A DNA stretch of 64,000 nucleotides from contig SNVD02014776.1 in the NCBI GenBank assembly GCA_013180625.2, positions 496,001-560,000 of the forward strand. The letters run 5' to 3'. Of this stretch, positions 11,234 through 22,014 are shown in pieces (positions within the stretch are counted from its first letter, which is position 1; each line of letters starts with the position of its first letter). The notes beneath the pieces are model-generated. The model did not search any database, was not told where the DNA came from, and was given only the letters and a program-made list of their open reading frames with translations. The position numbers and the translations under genes were made by a program. Origin of the DNA: Boswellia sacra. Its lineage: Eukaryota > Streptophyta > Magnoliopsida > Sapindales > Burseraceae.

Positions 11234-12139
11234 TGAGAGTTCTGGAGGTATGCAGTTATAAGAAATATAACAGTAAACTGTAATGTAAATCGGCACAGGA
11301 GGATTTTACGTGGTTCGGTTATAAAAACCTACGTCCACGGACAGCTATAGAGCTACAATTCACTATGTTCTTGTTTGTACAATCTTTAGGATCTTTTACA
11401 GTGCTGACTCACTCTCACGCACAGACCTAATCTTTGACAAACAAAATCTTCGCAAAGATCCTAAACACTAGTGACACTGCTCACTCTCTGTCACAAATAA
11501 CTTAACAGAACACTGTTAAGTTATACATAACACTCGAAGTCTGACACAGAATTACATAAATACTTAACCCTCAAGTTATCCCAAGTGTCTACTAACTCAT
11601 ACAGACTCAATCAACAACTCATGTACGATGTCTACCACTCATACATGAATCAAAAGACTCAAAGAATCAAATCAAAGAATACATTCCTTTTGCATTGAAG
11701 CTCTCTTCTATGAATTCATGGAATGCCAAACTCAAGACTCTCTCACAACTAAAACAGCCAACACCTTAATTTCTCAATCACGTAATCAACCGCCTGAATA
11801 GTTTTGTATATATATAGTGAGAGGTCTGACCGAAATCTCATAGAAATCCTGTAAAAATTCTAATCAAAATCATATTATGATTAGGAGAAATAAAATAGGA
11901 AGTGTTATAAACAAACTCCAAATGGAATTAGGACAAATAAATATTCTCCTATTCTAATTAGGATACAAGATATTATATCATAATCTAAAGAGATATTTAT
12001 TACAAATCAAATACTTCCTCAAATATAATTCTAGAAACATTAAAATAGGAATAAAAATAATATTCTTGTTTTATCACAAGTTGATCAAAACTCATCATGT
12101 GCTTGACACATGCATATGTAGTAGACTTTGACACCAACA
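11234..12139 (-). repeat. 5' LTR of the Sirevirus-like element
   Basis: This 906-bp LTR is the partner of 1774-2680. It is followed on the plus strand by the target duplication ACAAA (12140-12144). As the 5' LTR it would carry the element promoter; a TATATATA lies at about 11807-11816. Differences from the 3' LTR are mainly transitions, as expected for methylated repeats. Confidence 0.95.
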
Positions 12140-12144
12140 ACAAA

Positions 12145-14786
12145 TATATCATCATGCATTATCTCCCATGATTATTGATTTTTTTTTATTTATACCGCTA
12201 AGAGTAACCAGCCACCGGTTTGGCCTTAGATTTCTAATAAAACAACGCAGTTGTTATTGGTATTCAAACCATGAATGCATGATATGATCCACTGTTGATA
12301 AAAAAGGATCAAAGGAAATATTAATCCCCTAATAAACAAATTTCTAAAGCCAAATACGTTTTGATGTCACTAAGAAGGTCTTGTTGTAGTTGATAATTTC
12401 GGAGAAAAAGGATAAGAGTCTCACACTATAATTTTAATTTTTATATATCAGAGTACACCCAGTTTCAATTCTCTCTAAAACCAACGATTTTTTTTTTTTA
12501 AGTAAACCACATAATTATACACAATATTTAAAATTGTGAACGTCTCATTGCTGATTGCTTGTAAAAAAATGAGTGCTTAATTAATTTGAGTAATAATAAC
12601 ATTTGCATCAGATGCTTCTCTTACCCCATATATATATATATATATAATACAATATAAGCTGCCAAGGTTGAACAAAGCACAAGAAAAGCTTAATAAACAA
12701 TTGAAATTACCAAGATGAACATAATTTATATAAATTTTGTGATATAAACTTGTTTATCAATAAATGAGTCACATTCAAGCTCAACCACTTTTTACTTTTA
12801 TAAATAATACTATACTTACAAGCTTTCTATTTAAATTCACTTCAACAAACTAACATGGCATTATATAATTAGATAAATAAAAACATTATTAAGATAGGTG
12901 ATATGACAATTATAATAATGCCACATCTATTTATATAGACAGTTAATATATAGTAGTTTCTCAATGTAGCATTTCTTTATTTTCACAAGCATAACATCTT
13001 AAATGACATGAACTCTAATTTTCTAAGGTAAGGTGCAAGGCCAATTGTGTTTGTTTAATTCTTGATCTTTCTTAAACACAACGTCACAAGGATAACAAGG
13101 AAAGAAGTAAAAGAGAATTGACTCAACAGTTCTAATTTTTTGAAGGGTGTAAGAGCATCTAGATAGCTTCTCAAGAAACAACTATTAAATTGGACCATGC
13201 ACAACAAGGTTGGGAAATAGAGCAACTCTTAAACATTTCTCCAGATGATTCAGTAAACATCATTGTTAAGCATTTTGGCGTCAAAAGCAAAGTAATCATT
13301 ATCCAAGAAGAGCTTTTCCAGTTTTTGAGTGAGAAAATATGGTTTTACCTTCACACACAAAATTCTAGTCCTCGCTCACTAATGTCTAAATGGGAGCTAA
13401 AAGCTTGTTCTCAGTGCTTCCAAAATCACATCCCCTTTGTTGTTTCTCTGATCGTCATTCTACAACTTAATACCACAACAAATTGAGACTATTGTATTAC
13501 TATTGGTACATATATACCCAAGATGTAACCTCTTATGATTAAACGGATCATCTAACAAAAATGGTATACATTTTAATAAATTAAACAACACACAAAATAC
13601 AAAACAATTACTATATAGTAACAACAAGCTAAATATAAACCATAATCTCATATTCATATTTATTGAACTTGAAAAAGTAAACGGACCATTTCACAACTCT
13701 ACTCTCACCCTTTGAATTTTATGTAGATGTAGAACAGTCTTTATTGAACGGTCTTCTAATCTTCAAGATCATGGAGGTCACACAGCTCAAAATGAAAAAA
13801 ATTTAATAAGAGCACACAACTCAAAATGAAGAAATTTAATAACAGCCCTCCTGGATCCACTCTATTGTGTATATTCCAAATCATGGATGGAATAACACGA
13901 AGCGAAAGCAGATCTAGCCGCACTTGGTTGGAAGATAAAAATATTGTTCAGAGGCAGGACTAGCTATTTTCTCCACAAGAATAATGGAATTAAATAAAAT
14001 TTAAAAAAATAGTCATCAATATTAATATGTGCTCTTTATATGTTTGTCAAAACACTTACTATTAGTAAGCACTCCAAACAATACCCGAAATAATCCGTCC
14101 ATATGTTTGTGTGACAAAATACGAGTAACAATATCTTTATGCATAGACACACAATAAAACTCAGTTTGCTTAACCCAAACTTCTTCCTAATCATTTCTCT
14201 ATAGTATAGCACAAATGGCAAGCCATAGTATACCCTTAGTAAAATATAAGAGCACTCTGATTAGTAAAATACAATAGCTCTCCATTTCGTACTCTTCACC
14301 ATCATCAAATGTACTAGCATGGCAAGGGTAACTCCTATGAATGACCAATCAGTTGAAATTTAGTGCGCCTACCATGTCCTCTACTATGCTTGGGTTTAGT
14401 TTTTCCCAAAGACACCGCTTTATATATTCCTGGACAATCTATATCCAATGAGAGATGGATTTGAATGAAAAAAATTAGCAACTGCTGTGAAGAGTTTTGA
14501 AATGAGTGCATATGCTATTCTCAAAATTTTCAGGCATGAAAGTGTACTTTATAAAAAAAACAACAGGATAGTTTTGATAATACAACACAAAGAAAATTGG
14601 ATAGCATCCCTAAGCTATGTACGTATACTAACACTATTATTAATTCCAAACCTAAAAGAGCTCTGATTATCTTCAACATAATGATGTAGTTTTGCAAGAT
14701 TGTTTTCAGGTTCAAATATATTTAAAAAAAAAAAAAACAATTACTGATTAATGCTTCAGATTCCAAATCTTTTTAGTGTCCTCATA
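12145..14786. other. Intergenic, AT-rich
   Basis: Host sequence with a TA microsatellite (about 12631-12648). The segment 12560-12815 reappears in diverged form at 31750-31985. A 97-codon plus-strand frame at 13196-13486 has no start context or domain I recognise, and I do not call it a gene. I see no other coding signal. Confidence 0.55.
12560..12815 (+). repeat. Direct repeat, copy 1 (partner at 31750-31985)
   Basis: ATGAGTGCTT, GATGCTTCTCTTAC, GAACAAAGCACAAGA, AGCTTAATAAACA, AAACTTGTTTATCA and CAAGCTCAA occur here in the same order and at similar spacing as in 31750-31985. Similarity is clear but diverged, with small indels. It is non-coding. The partner lies just downstream of the ASG1-like gene's 3' end. 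Confidence 0.7.
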
Positions 14787-15693
14787 GGAAAAATTCCCTA
14801 ATGACCCGAGGTTTGGCCTATTTTTACAAATGACCTTGCCATAAACAGTTTGTGGTGATGAATATGTTGAATATAAATCTTTTATACATATTTTCTAGCT
14901 CAATTCTCAAGTTGATATCCATTTCATGCGCACATAACCTACTGCTATAGCTTACAAAAATAGAAATAACACTATGAACACAAATATATTTAGATATAGC
15001 ACTCTCTTCAAATATTTTTCAACTTCCAATCTATCCTTTAACAACATGAACTCATTATGCATGATTCCATATAACAATATATCAACCTCTTGCATATTTG
15101 GAATCCAAAATGAATAATATTCACATACCCTTCTCTCATAGTAGAAATATAACTTATTTGGGTTATCTTCAGATTCTGAAATTCTTATACCAGCTTTCCT
15201 ACCACACATACACCTCCTATTCTTGAACCTTATCAAGCCACCATTAATCTCTTTTGCATCTCCAATTTGCGCCATTGTGTTTGTGTTATAAAATGAAGCA
15301 TTATGAGTGATATGAAATGAAGCTGTTGTGTTTGTGTAATGGTTATGGCACATGTAAGTGAGGGGATTATATAAGCAGCCTTCATTGTAGCCATTGGTGA
15401 ATAGTTTCAATGGCTTCTTATTTTTCAAATTTATAGGGTTATTTGTGAAATTCTTTGCATTTGAAAATCTTTGTAAACACAACAAAATAATACAAAAAAC
15501 TTTCACTTTATGCAAGTCTGCATTGTAGACTGTATATGTCAGATTGCACATAAGGGTAACGTGGTCAATACAGCCTAAATATGTAACGGTAACAGAGGGA
15601 GAGTAATTGTAGGGTCATTTGTGCATATTTCCATAAAGGTGAAGTCATTTGTGACAATAGGCCAAACCTCAGGGTCATTAGGAAATTTTCTCC
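14787..15693 (-). mobile_element. Terminal-inverted-repeat element carrying a GRF zinc-finger ORF
   Basis: The left end (CTAATGACCCGAGGTTTGGC, 14797-14816) is repeated inverted at the right end (about 15657-15680), and the similarity extends over about 50 bp, including GGAAAAATTCC at the tips. The 9 bases outside each end (GTCCTCATA and TTCCACGTA) match at 6 of 9 positions, compatible with an old 9-bp MULE-type duplication but not proof. The 907-bp element has no transposase, so it would be non-autonomous. Its only sizeable frame is the GRF-type ORF. Confidence 0.75.
14952..15275 (-). CDS. Small GRF-type zinc-finger protein with C-terminal membrane segment
   Basis: The 107-residue frame starts at MAQIGDAKEI. 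An earlier in-frame start at 15551 would add 92 residues with no recognised domain, so I prefer the shorter one. Residues about 20-60 resemble the plant GRF zinc finger: RRCMCGRK, then DNPNKLYFYY, then RRVCEYYSFW. In the family the middle part reads like FYxC and its Cys is a zinc ligand; here it is Tyr, so zinc binding may be lost. The C-terminus (LYLNIFVFIVLFLFL) is a hydrophobic helix, as in plant GRF proteins with a terminal membrane anchor. It lies wholly inside a terminal-inverted-repeat element, so it is probably a captured or element-borne gene rather than a normal host gene. Confidence 0.55.
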   Translation of the reverse strand: MAQIGDAKEINGGLIRFKNRRCMCGRKAGIRISESEDNPNKLYFYYERRVCEYYSFWIPNMQEVDILLYGIMHNEFMLLKDRLEVEKYLKRVLYLNIFVFIVLFLFL

Positions 15694-16082
15694 TTCCACG
15701 TATCACTAATTTAATATATGTAATTGGGTACTGGGTTGGAAGGATGCAATAAGGTTTTTTTTTTTAAAGTCTTTTAGATGCTAATTTACTATAATATTGT
15801 AAAAATTTTTATTTGATTTGATATAATAACACTACATTTTTATCAAATTATCTGTACTTAAAACATTTTTACAACCATTAATTAGAAATAATATTAAAAT
15901 CCAGCAAAGCAATCGTGTATTAATAAATTAGTTAATTTCCCTAGCTAATCCTAATAAAAAGCAAACACTTAGTTAGCTTTACTAGCTCAAAGCCCATCAT
16001 AATGTTACTCTCATTAAAAGTACAAAAACATTAACATTTAACATTGATCTCTAAATAAATATATGATATATGTATCTTACAT
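15694..16082. other. Intergenic
   Basis: AT-rich, with a poly-T tract at about 15757-15765. No gene or repeat recognised. Confidence 0.6.
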
Positions 16083-16903
16083 TTAGTGATAACAGTAACT
16101 GAAGTAACCCCAAACCTTGAAGTTACCTTTGCTTGAGATATCGTGCTACTATTGTAATCGTTTCCTATCGTATTTATGTTATGCACGCTAAATATTAGCT
16201 AGTTAGTAGATATAATATATAATATTTATGTATTTTAAAAGAGGTGAATACCATATAAAGGACCCCATTGGAAATTCCTTGAGATGAAGAGATTTAGTGG
16301 GATTACAATGGCCCCTCCAAATAGGTGACTAGTCAATTCAATCTTGGAATTTGAAGTTACCTTTGCTTAAGATTTGGAATTTGAAGTTACATTTGCTTAA
16401 GATATCATGCTAATATCGTACCTATTTTCTATCGTGTTTATGTTACGTAGCTAGTTAGTAGATATCATATATATTATTTATATATTTTGATTATAATCCG
16501 GATAAAGAAAAAAGTGTGAATACCATATCAAGGATCCTGTCAGAAATCCCATGAGATGAAGAAATTTAAAAGGACAGCAATGGCTCTTCCTAATCAGTGA
16601 CCAGTCAATTCAATCATGGGGATTACTTGATGTGTTGTACAGTTTTGTAAGTAATTTATTATATGGTTCTTTAGTTTTTAGTATATGCTGACACTTTGAA
16701 AGTATATAAAAGACTTAACTTCCATCTTTGTGTTTCAAAGAATCTGTTCGTTCATACAGGCAATGTGATTTGGGGATATTTTGTTTGCAAAAGTAAGAAC
16801 ACAAACAACATCCAATCTTATGCCAGTGATAACAGTAATGGAAGTGACCCCAAACCTTGAAGTTACCTTTGCTTGACATATGCTGCTGTTAACGTAATTG
16901 TTT
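16083..16903. repeat. Diverged host repeat: copies A and B and the left part of copy C
   Basis: Copy A (about 16087-16345) and copy B (about 16347-16785) share AAGTTACCTTTGCTT, TATTTATGTTATG-like, TTAGTAGATAT and GTCAATTCAATC motifs in order. Copy C begins near 16787 (CAGTGATAACAGTAATGGAA) and is cut at 16903 by the MULE; it resumes at 29819 and continues to about 30180. Copy A therefore shows what the MULE target site looked like before insertion. No coding content. Confidence 0.75.
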
Positions 16904-17397
16904 GAGAAAATTGAGAAAATAGACAAATTTAGGGGTCTTGTTTGAAAAATGGACATGTTCTGAAATATTTTCATCCCATAGACACTTTTGTGTCTAAAAG
17001 ACAAAAACACCCCTGTCCTAAAATAAATTCCCAAAAGCTTTGTTATTGCATATCCTTCGTACGAATTTAAAGAAAGACAGTAAAGTAAAACAAAGAACAT
17101 CGAAAACCAGTAACAGCTCGAATCACTTAACTTCAATGTCCCGAAATAACCTCAACATCTGAAGCAGTAAGAAAAACTCGTAAGAACAACTTTCCTTAAT
17201 CTCTCTGTAAATGGCATGAAAATTTAATGTATGTGTAGTGTTTTCGTTATTGATCGCTTTGGTAACTGACAACCGCATTAAATAGCTTAAAAATGGGTTA
17301 TGTATGTGAACTAAGGGTAGAGATAGTGCCGTCTGTGTGAAAAAATGCTGGAAATTGGCTGTCGGTGTGCAAAAATGGGTTTTCGCAGTCGAAGGTC

Positions 17398-17786
17398 GAA
17401 GAAGACGACTGTGTTCGAGTGTCTTCGAGTGTCGTCGAGTGTAGTCGAGTGTCGAGAAGTTCTGTCAGGACCGAATCTCGACAAGTCCGATGGTTGTTTC
17501 GAGTGTCTCGACATTGCGTCAATTCTAGGTTCGAGTGTCACGAGTTCGAGTGCCGTCGAGGGTCTTGTGGATTGTCGAAAGTTCGTGTGTCGCGTGTCGA
17601 GAGTCGAGTGTCGGACGCGGGGAAACCGACCTGTAGATGTCTCGAACCATGCAAGTCGAGTGTTTCGAGAGTCGTCGAGATTATTGTTGTCGAGCTTTCG
17701 AGTAAGCGTGTCGAGTGTACAAGTTATTCGAGTTCGAGTGTCGTGTCACATATGTCGAGTGTCAAGTAAGTTTGTCGAGCCTCGTC
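17398..17786 (+). repeat. TCGAG-rich array in the left terminal repeat
   Basis: Irregular repeats of TCGAGTGT and GTCGAG run through this stretch. It is unusually GC-rich and CpG-rich for the window. Equivalent arrays lie, inverted, at 29070-29470 in the right terminal repeat and inside the element. Confidence 0.9.
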
Positions 17787-17807
17787 GAGCGTTCTGGCAG
17801 AACGCTC
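17787..17807. promoter_or_regulatory. Perfect palindrome between array and transposase start
   Basis: Arms GAGCGTTCTG and CAGAACGCTC pair perfectly around one central G, followed by a T run. Diverged copies occur at 29055-29074 (right terminal repeat) and at three internal sites (about 20942, 21023 and 22151), each at the edge of a TCGAG-type array. It could be a protein-binding site or promoter element; that role is inferred from position only. Confidence 0.55.
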
Positions 17808-17883
17808 TTTTTTTCCACTTTTGAAAGCTATTTCATAATTATTTTTTGTCCACGGATCTTATATGATATGATATGTCTCAATC

Positions 17884-20709
17884 ATGCAGGAAATGGAAAC
17901 TTTACGCATACTCATTGCATACAATGGTTCTTGGACTGTGCAAGAGAACGGTAGTTATTTGTATGTCGGTGGGACGGGGAAGCCATTGATAATTTGTAGG
18001 TGTGCTACTTATAACGAGTTGGTTGACTCTATTAGTACTAAAATGGGTTGGGATCTTCGTAAGAAAAGAATGAGTTTAGAGGTTCAATTTGCTTGTAAGG
18101 GTGTTCTTCCAATGCCGATTCGTATTGAGACTGACGACGATGTTTCTTTTTTCATACAACATTGTTTGGAGGACCAACAATCATATACACCGTTAGTTGT
18201 TAAAGTTGAAGATAGGGAGAAGCAAAGACAGAGGTCAGGGTCAGGATCCGATGCAATACGTAGGCGAGAAGGATCTTCTCATCCCTCTTTGTTTCGTTCA
18301 GCAAGTGGGAGCAACCAATTAAGTGAGTCTACTCCTGTTTGTGGACAACCAGAATTGAATGACGATGTTGGCGCTGAGTTTGAGCAGTGTTCAGGGCATG
18401 CAGGGCATGAGTCATTTGGGGTAGGGGTGTTATTTCAAAATGAAGGAGTGCCTCCATCGATGCCATCGAGATTGGTACGTCATCTTGACAGCATTAGAGA
18501 GTTTGAGAGTCTAGGTAATATTGATGATGTTAATGATGACGATGGTGGCAATGAATATTGCAAAGATACTGATGATGGTGGTGATGATGTTAGTGTGCAT
18601 ATTGACGATGACAATAATGATTACACGGTTCATATTGAGAATGATATTGAGGGATTGGATGATTTTGTTGTTGATGGGCACAATGTAGCCGGTTCACTTT
18701 TCAATAATGAGGGAAAACGGGAGATCTTGAATGAGGTGAACCAGGATGAGCCGTTTACCGTGCCTTCTCCAATTCACTCCACACCTACCGTGCCTCCTCC
18801 AATTCACTCCACACCTACCGTGCCTCCTGCAATTCACTCCACACCTACTCGTCCAGTATATGGACATCAGGAAGATCCGATGTCGAATAATGACAGCTCT
18901 CAGGCTAACACATTCAGGTGGATGCCGCCTATCGTCCATCCACCCTCCACAGTTGGCGATGATGCCTCATCGTTTGTAGTTGACGAGATTGAGGTTGGGG
19001 TTGGACAGATGTTTAACAGCAAAACGGAGCTTCGAGAGAAGTTAGCGATGTTGGCATTAAGACGAAACTTTCAATTCAAGGTGAGGAACTCCAACGCCAC
19101 AAGGTTTGAGGTTGTATGTCGTGCTGAATCTTGTAAATGGCGTTTACGTGCCATAAAGGTGGCCGATTCACATTTCTTCCAAGTGAAAACGTATAAGAAC
19201 CACCACACGTGCTCCGGAGCCGGACTTCACCCAGTTCACAAACAGGCAACTGCACATGTCATTGGCAAACATATTAAGAGCAAATTCGTTGAGGCATCGA
19301 GAATATATCGTCCAAAGGATATTATGTCCGATGTTCAGGAGTCATTGGGTGTTAATATCACGTACAATAAGGCATGGAGGGCAAAGGAGGTAGCTTTGCA
19401 AGAACTTCACGGATCTCATGATGAATCATTCATACTACTCCCTCAGTACATGTACATGATTGAGAAAGCAAACCCGGGGACCAAAACGTCATTAGAAACT
19501 GATAAGGATAACCATTTCAGATACTTTTTCATGAGTATGGGGGCCTCGATTGCTGGATTTGCATCGTCAATTAGGCCAGTTATTGCGGTTGATGGGTCCT
19601 TTTTAAAAGGGAAATATAGGGGTACAATGTTTTTGGCTTCTTGTATGGATGGTAATAAACAAATATACCCCTTGGCATTTGGAATTGGGCATTCTGAAAA
19701 TGATGACTCCTGGAACTGGTTCATGAGACAGCTGCGTGATCATGTTGTACAAAATGTCCGAGATCTTGTCTTCATTTCTGACCGTCATCGTAGTATTGAA
19801 CGCGCTGTGGTTGCAGTTTTTCCTAATGCACTGCATGGATTGTGCACTCATCATCTCAAGGGTAACTTGAAGGCAACGTTCAAGGACAAGACTTTGTTGG
19901 AATTGTACTACCGCGCTGCAAGGACATATCATTGTGCTGATTTCAACTATCATATGCGACAAATTGAATCGCATATGCCAGCAGTAGCAACTTATCTTCG
20001 AGAGATCGGAGTCGAGAAATAGGCACGTTCACAGTTTCATGGTCGGCGGTCTAACATAATGACAACAAATATAGCTGAGTCGATGAACAGCTGTTTGCGA
20101 CACCATCGATTCCTCCCGGTGACGTTGTTAGCTGATTATTTTCGGGCCAACTTGCAGAAATGGTTCTATGAGCGTCGACAGCTATTTGCTAACTCAGAAT
20201 CACATCTCTCACCCTGGGCAAAAAAGTTGATGGAGGAGCGTTTAAAAGAAGAAGATCGTATGAGGGTTAGTGGTATATCTCTTACTATGTATGAGGTTAG
20301 AGGCAACGACCGTGTTTGCATAGTTGACATGCACGCGCGTACATGCACGTGCCGAGTGTTTGATCTTGACCAGCTTCCGTGTGCACATGTATTAGCGGTA
20401 TGCAAACGTATGAATCTCCTTACGTGCCATGATTACTGTGCCCATTGGTATACCACTGAAACATTGTTACATGCATATGCTCTCCCAGTAGTTCCTGTTG
20501 GAGTTAGTGAGGATTGGGTGGTTCCTGAGGAGGTTCGCAGTAGAGTGGTTCTCCCGCCAGTCATGAGGAGACCAGCCGGTCGTCCTCGGAGGAATCGAAT
20601 CCCTTCTGTCGGTGAGTCTAGCTCCTCTCGATCTTGCGGTCGTTGTGGAAGTTCTGGGTACAATCGTCAAACATGTCGAAACCCAGTTCCGCTGCATGAC
20701 AGGGGATGA
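17884..20709 (+). pseudogene. MuDR-type MULE transposase, one internal stop codon
   Basis: A single frame of 941 codons, broken only by TAG at 20020-20022, encodes a Mutator-family transposase, the nuclear enzyme that cuts and reinserts the element. Start: the ATG at 17884, or 17893, after a pyrimidine-rich leader. Order: a PB1-like N-terminal domain (about residues 3-115; LRILIAYNGSWTV), an acidic Asp/Asn linker (210-270), three copies of a 10-residue Pro-rich repeat, the MuDR zinc-binding domain (about 410-455; CRAESCKWRLRA and NHHTC), and the DDE core (VIAVDGSFLKG with the first Asp near 570, FISDRHRSIERAV near 633, GLCTHHLKGN). After the stop come FHGRRSNIMTTNIAESMN, a SWIM zinc finger (CTCRVFDLDQLPCAH, about 820) and a C-terminal knuckle CGRCGSSGYNRQTC in which the expected His is Tyr. 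The stop is probably a G-to-A change in a Trp codon. Truncation there would remove SWIM and the knuckle. Confidence 0.92.
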
Positions 20710-20883
20710 TGTATGCCAAATGTGTATACCAAATGTTGATGTTTGCAACATTGTCTCTTTTTTTTATAACAAATCCTAAGCTTTTGAAATTAATATATTT
20801 TCGGTGTTGGATTTTGTCACTGTAAAGCAATATTATTGTATTAAACACATCTTTATGGGCGTTGTTGTTAAACTAAATAATCT
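20710..20883. other. 3' flank of the transposase gene
   Basis: Short AT-rich stretch after the transposase stop. No clear polyadenylation signal beyond AATATTATTG-like sequence; nothing else seen. Confidence 0.5.
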
Positions 20884-21535
20884 TACCTGACGTCCAACCG
20901 AAAAATCATTTGGAATCTGATTCGAAATCTCGAAGAAACAAGTGTTCTGTCCAATCGCTCGACGCCACTCAACGGACGAAACTCGACGCTCGACATATAG
21001 TAGCGGAACAAAAGCGAAAATGAATGTTCGGCCGAAACGCTCGACGACACTCGATGGTAAAACTCGACGCTCGATCTACACGACACACAATGCCTCGAAG
21101 CTCGATCATATTGAACACGAACACGCGAAGCTCGATCAACACGTCACACGAACACTCGAAGCGCGACCAACAGGTCATACGAACACTCGAAGCGCGATCA
21201 ACAGGTCAGACGAACACTCGAAGCATGACCAACAGGTCACACGAACACTCGAAGCGCGACCAACAGGTCACACGAACACTCGAAGAGCGGTCATGACGTC
21301 ACACGAACACTCGAAGCTCCAGCACACGTCAGACGAACACTCGAAGATCGAGCGTACACGTCACACGAACACTCGAAGCGCGATGAGCATGTAACACAAA
21401 CCTCGACTCTCGACCCAGAATGTGTATAACCTCTTCGACCCAGAACATGTAACACGAACCTCGACCCTCGACCCTCGACTCTCGAAGACTGACACGCGAG
21501 AGCTCGAACTTTAGGGTTTAAAGTTCTCTCGACCG
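20884..21535 (-). repeat. Internal TCGAG-type array in right-terminal-repeat orientation
   Basis: It starts with two palindrome-like copies (20941-20962 and 21023-21044; GTTCTG/GTTCGG ... CGCTCGA) and continues with CGACACTCGA-type repeats reading like the right terminal repeat. It includes a regular 31-bp array. No coding potential is likely: long frames here are an effect of CpG-rich repeats. Together with the opposite array at 22015-22171 it forms a head-to-head pair in the middle of the MULE. Confidence 0.8.
21149..21395. repeat. 31-bp tandem array, eight units
   Basis: CGAACACTCGAAG recurs at 21149, 21180, 21211, 21242, 21273, 21304, 21334 and 21365, i.e. 31 bp apart with one 30-bp step. 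The other half of each unit (GCGCGACCAACAGGTCACA in the best copies) varies more towards the right. Confidence 0.92.
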
Positions 21536-22014
21536 TGACTTCCCGCTTTACTGCCATTTAGTCCTACACACCGTTTCAACTCTCCAAACTCACAGAAACG
21601 CACAGACAACGGTTGCACTGCAAACAGACACGACACGACAATCATCTCAACTCCTGGCGACCGCAGCACCGATCGGCATTAAGGTACGGCGTTTAAGGTT
21701 GCTTTAGACATTATTTTCCGGCCATGCATGTTGTTTTCTGGTCTGTTGCATACATTTTCATAGTTTTTTGATATGGGGAACGGTCGGGGTAAACCGGCTG
21801 GCGCCGCGAGGCGCCGTCGCGGGGGCCGTTATAGGATTGAAATTTGGGGTTTTGTGGTTATTTTTTTCACTAGTTCAGTGGATTTAGGGCTGTTTAATGA
21901 TGTTTACGCCGTTTATGCTTATATATATGGGCGGAAAATGTATTGTATGTGGTTGGTTTCGGCATTGTCGTTGCCGAAAATTTATCGAGACACGATTATT
22001 GTATGTGGTAGTGG
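21536..22014. other. MULE interior between the two gene blocks
   Basis: Leader-like sequence with a GC-rich patch at about 21795-21830 (GGCGCCGCGAGGCGCCGTCG). A frame starting ATGGGGAACGGTCGGGG at 21773 encodes a short basic N-terminus and then runs into hydrophobic residues. It could be an unrecognised upstream exon of the protease gene, but no splice junction is convincing. Confidence 0.4.

Larger units (their letters stand above)
1774..12139 (-). mobile_element. Sirevirus-like Ty1/copia LTR retrotransposon, complete but decayed, with a nested insertion
   Basis: The element reads on the minus strand: 5' LTR 11234-12139, primer site 11213-11231, gag, protease, integrase, reverse transcriptase-RNase H, polypurine tract about 2681-2693, 3' LTR 1774-2680. 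Both outer flanks carry the same five bases ACAAA (1769-1773 and 12140-12144), so the ends are exact. LTRs are TG...CA and differ at about 24 positions over 906 bp by eye, roughly 97% identity, so insertion is fairly recent. The gag-integrase order before reverse transcriptase is that of copia. About 1.65 kb of extra sequence lies between RNase H and the 3' LTR, and there are two polypurine-tract-like motifs; both resemble Sireviruses. A 2-kb solo LTR (7314-9303) splits the protease/pre-integrase region. Stops and frameshifts in gag and integrase mean it is no longer autonomous. Confidence 0.93.
16904..17940 (+). repeat. Left terminal inverted repeat of the MULE
   Basis: It pairs with 28905-29809 inverted. 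Clear matches are the tip, the AGACAAAAACACCCCTGTCC-type block (about 17000-17020), the GTGCCGTCTGTGTG block (about 17327), the TCGAG arrays and the first codons of the transposase frame. About 170 bp near 17120-17290 has no counterpart on the right. Because the repeat runs into the transposase start, it probably supplies that gene's promoter and leader. Confidence 0.9.

Noticed and set aside
13196..13486. 97-codon plus-strand frame
   Set aside because: No recognised domain, no promoter or splice context, and the region is AT-rich intergenic DNA.
16735..17136. Minus-strand frame of 133 codons
   Set aside because: It spans the junction between host repeat and MULE end, so it cannot be an ancestral gene.
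17345..17824. Overlapping plus-strand frames of 130-160 codons, and their mirror at 29192-29503
   Set aside because: They run through the TCGAG arrays of the terminal repeats on both strands and encode only repetitive SSVVECR-type peptides.
20942..21394. 150-codon frame rich in RHTNTRS repeats
   Set aside because: It is a by-product of the 31-bp CpG-rich array; frames are open on both strands.
21149..21395. Array with CRISPR-like regular spacing
   Set aside because: Units are contiguous 31-bp repeats with no unique spacers, in a plant MULE. It is a tandem repeat.
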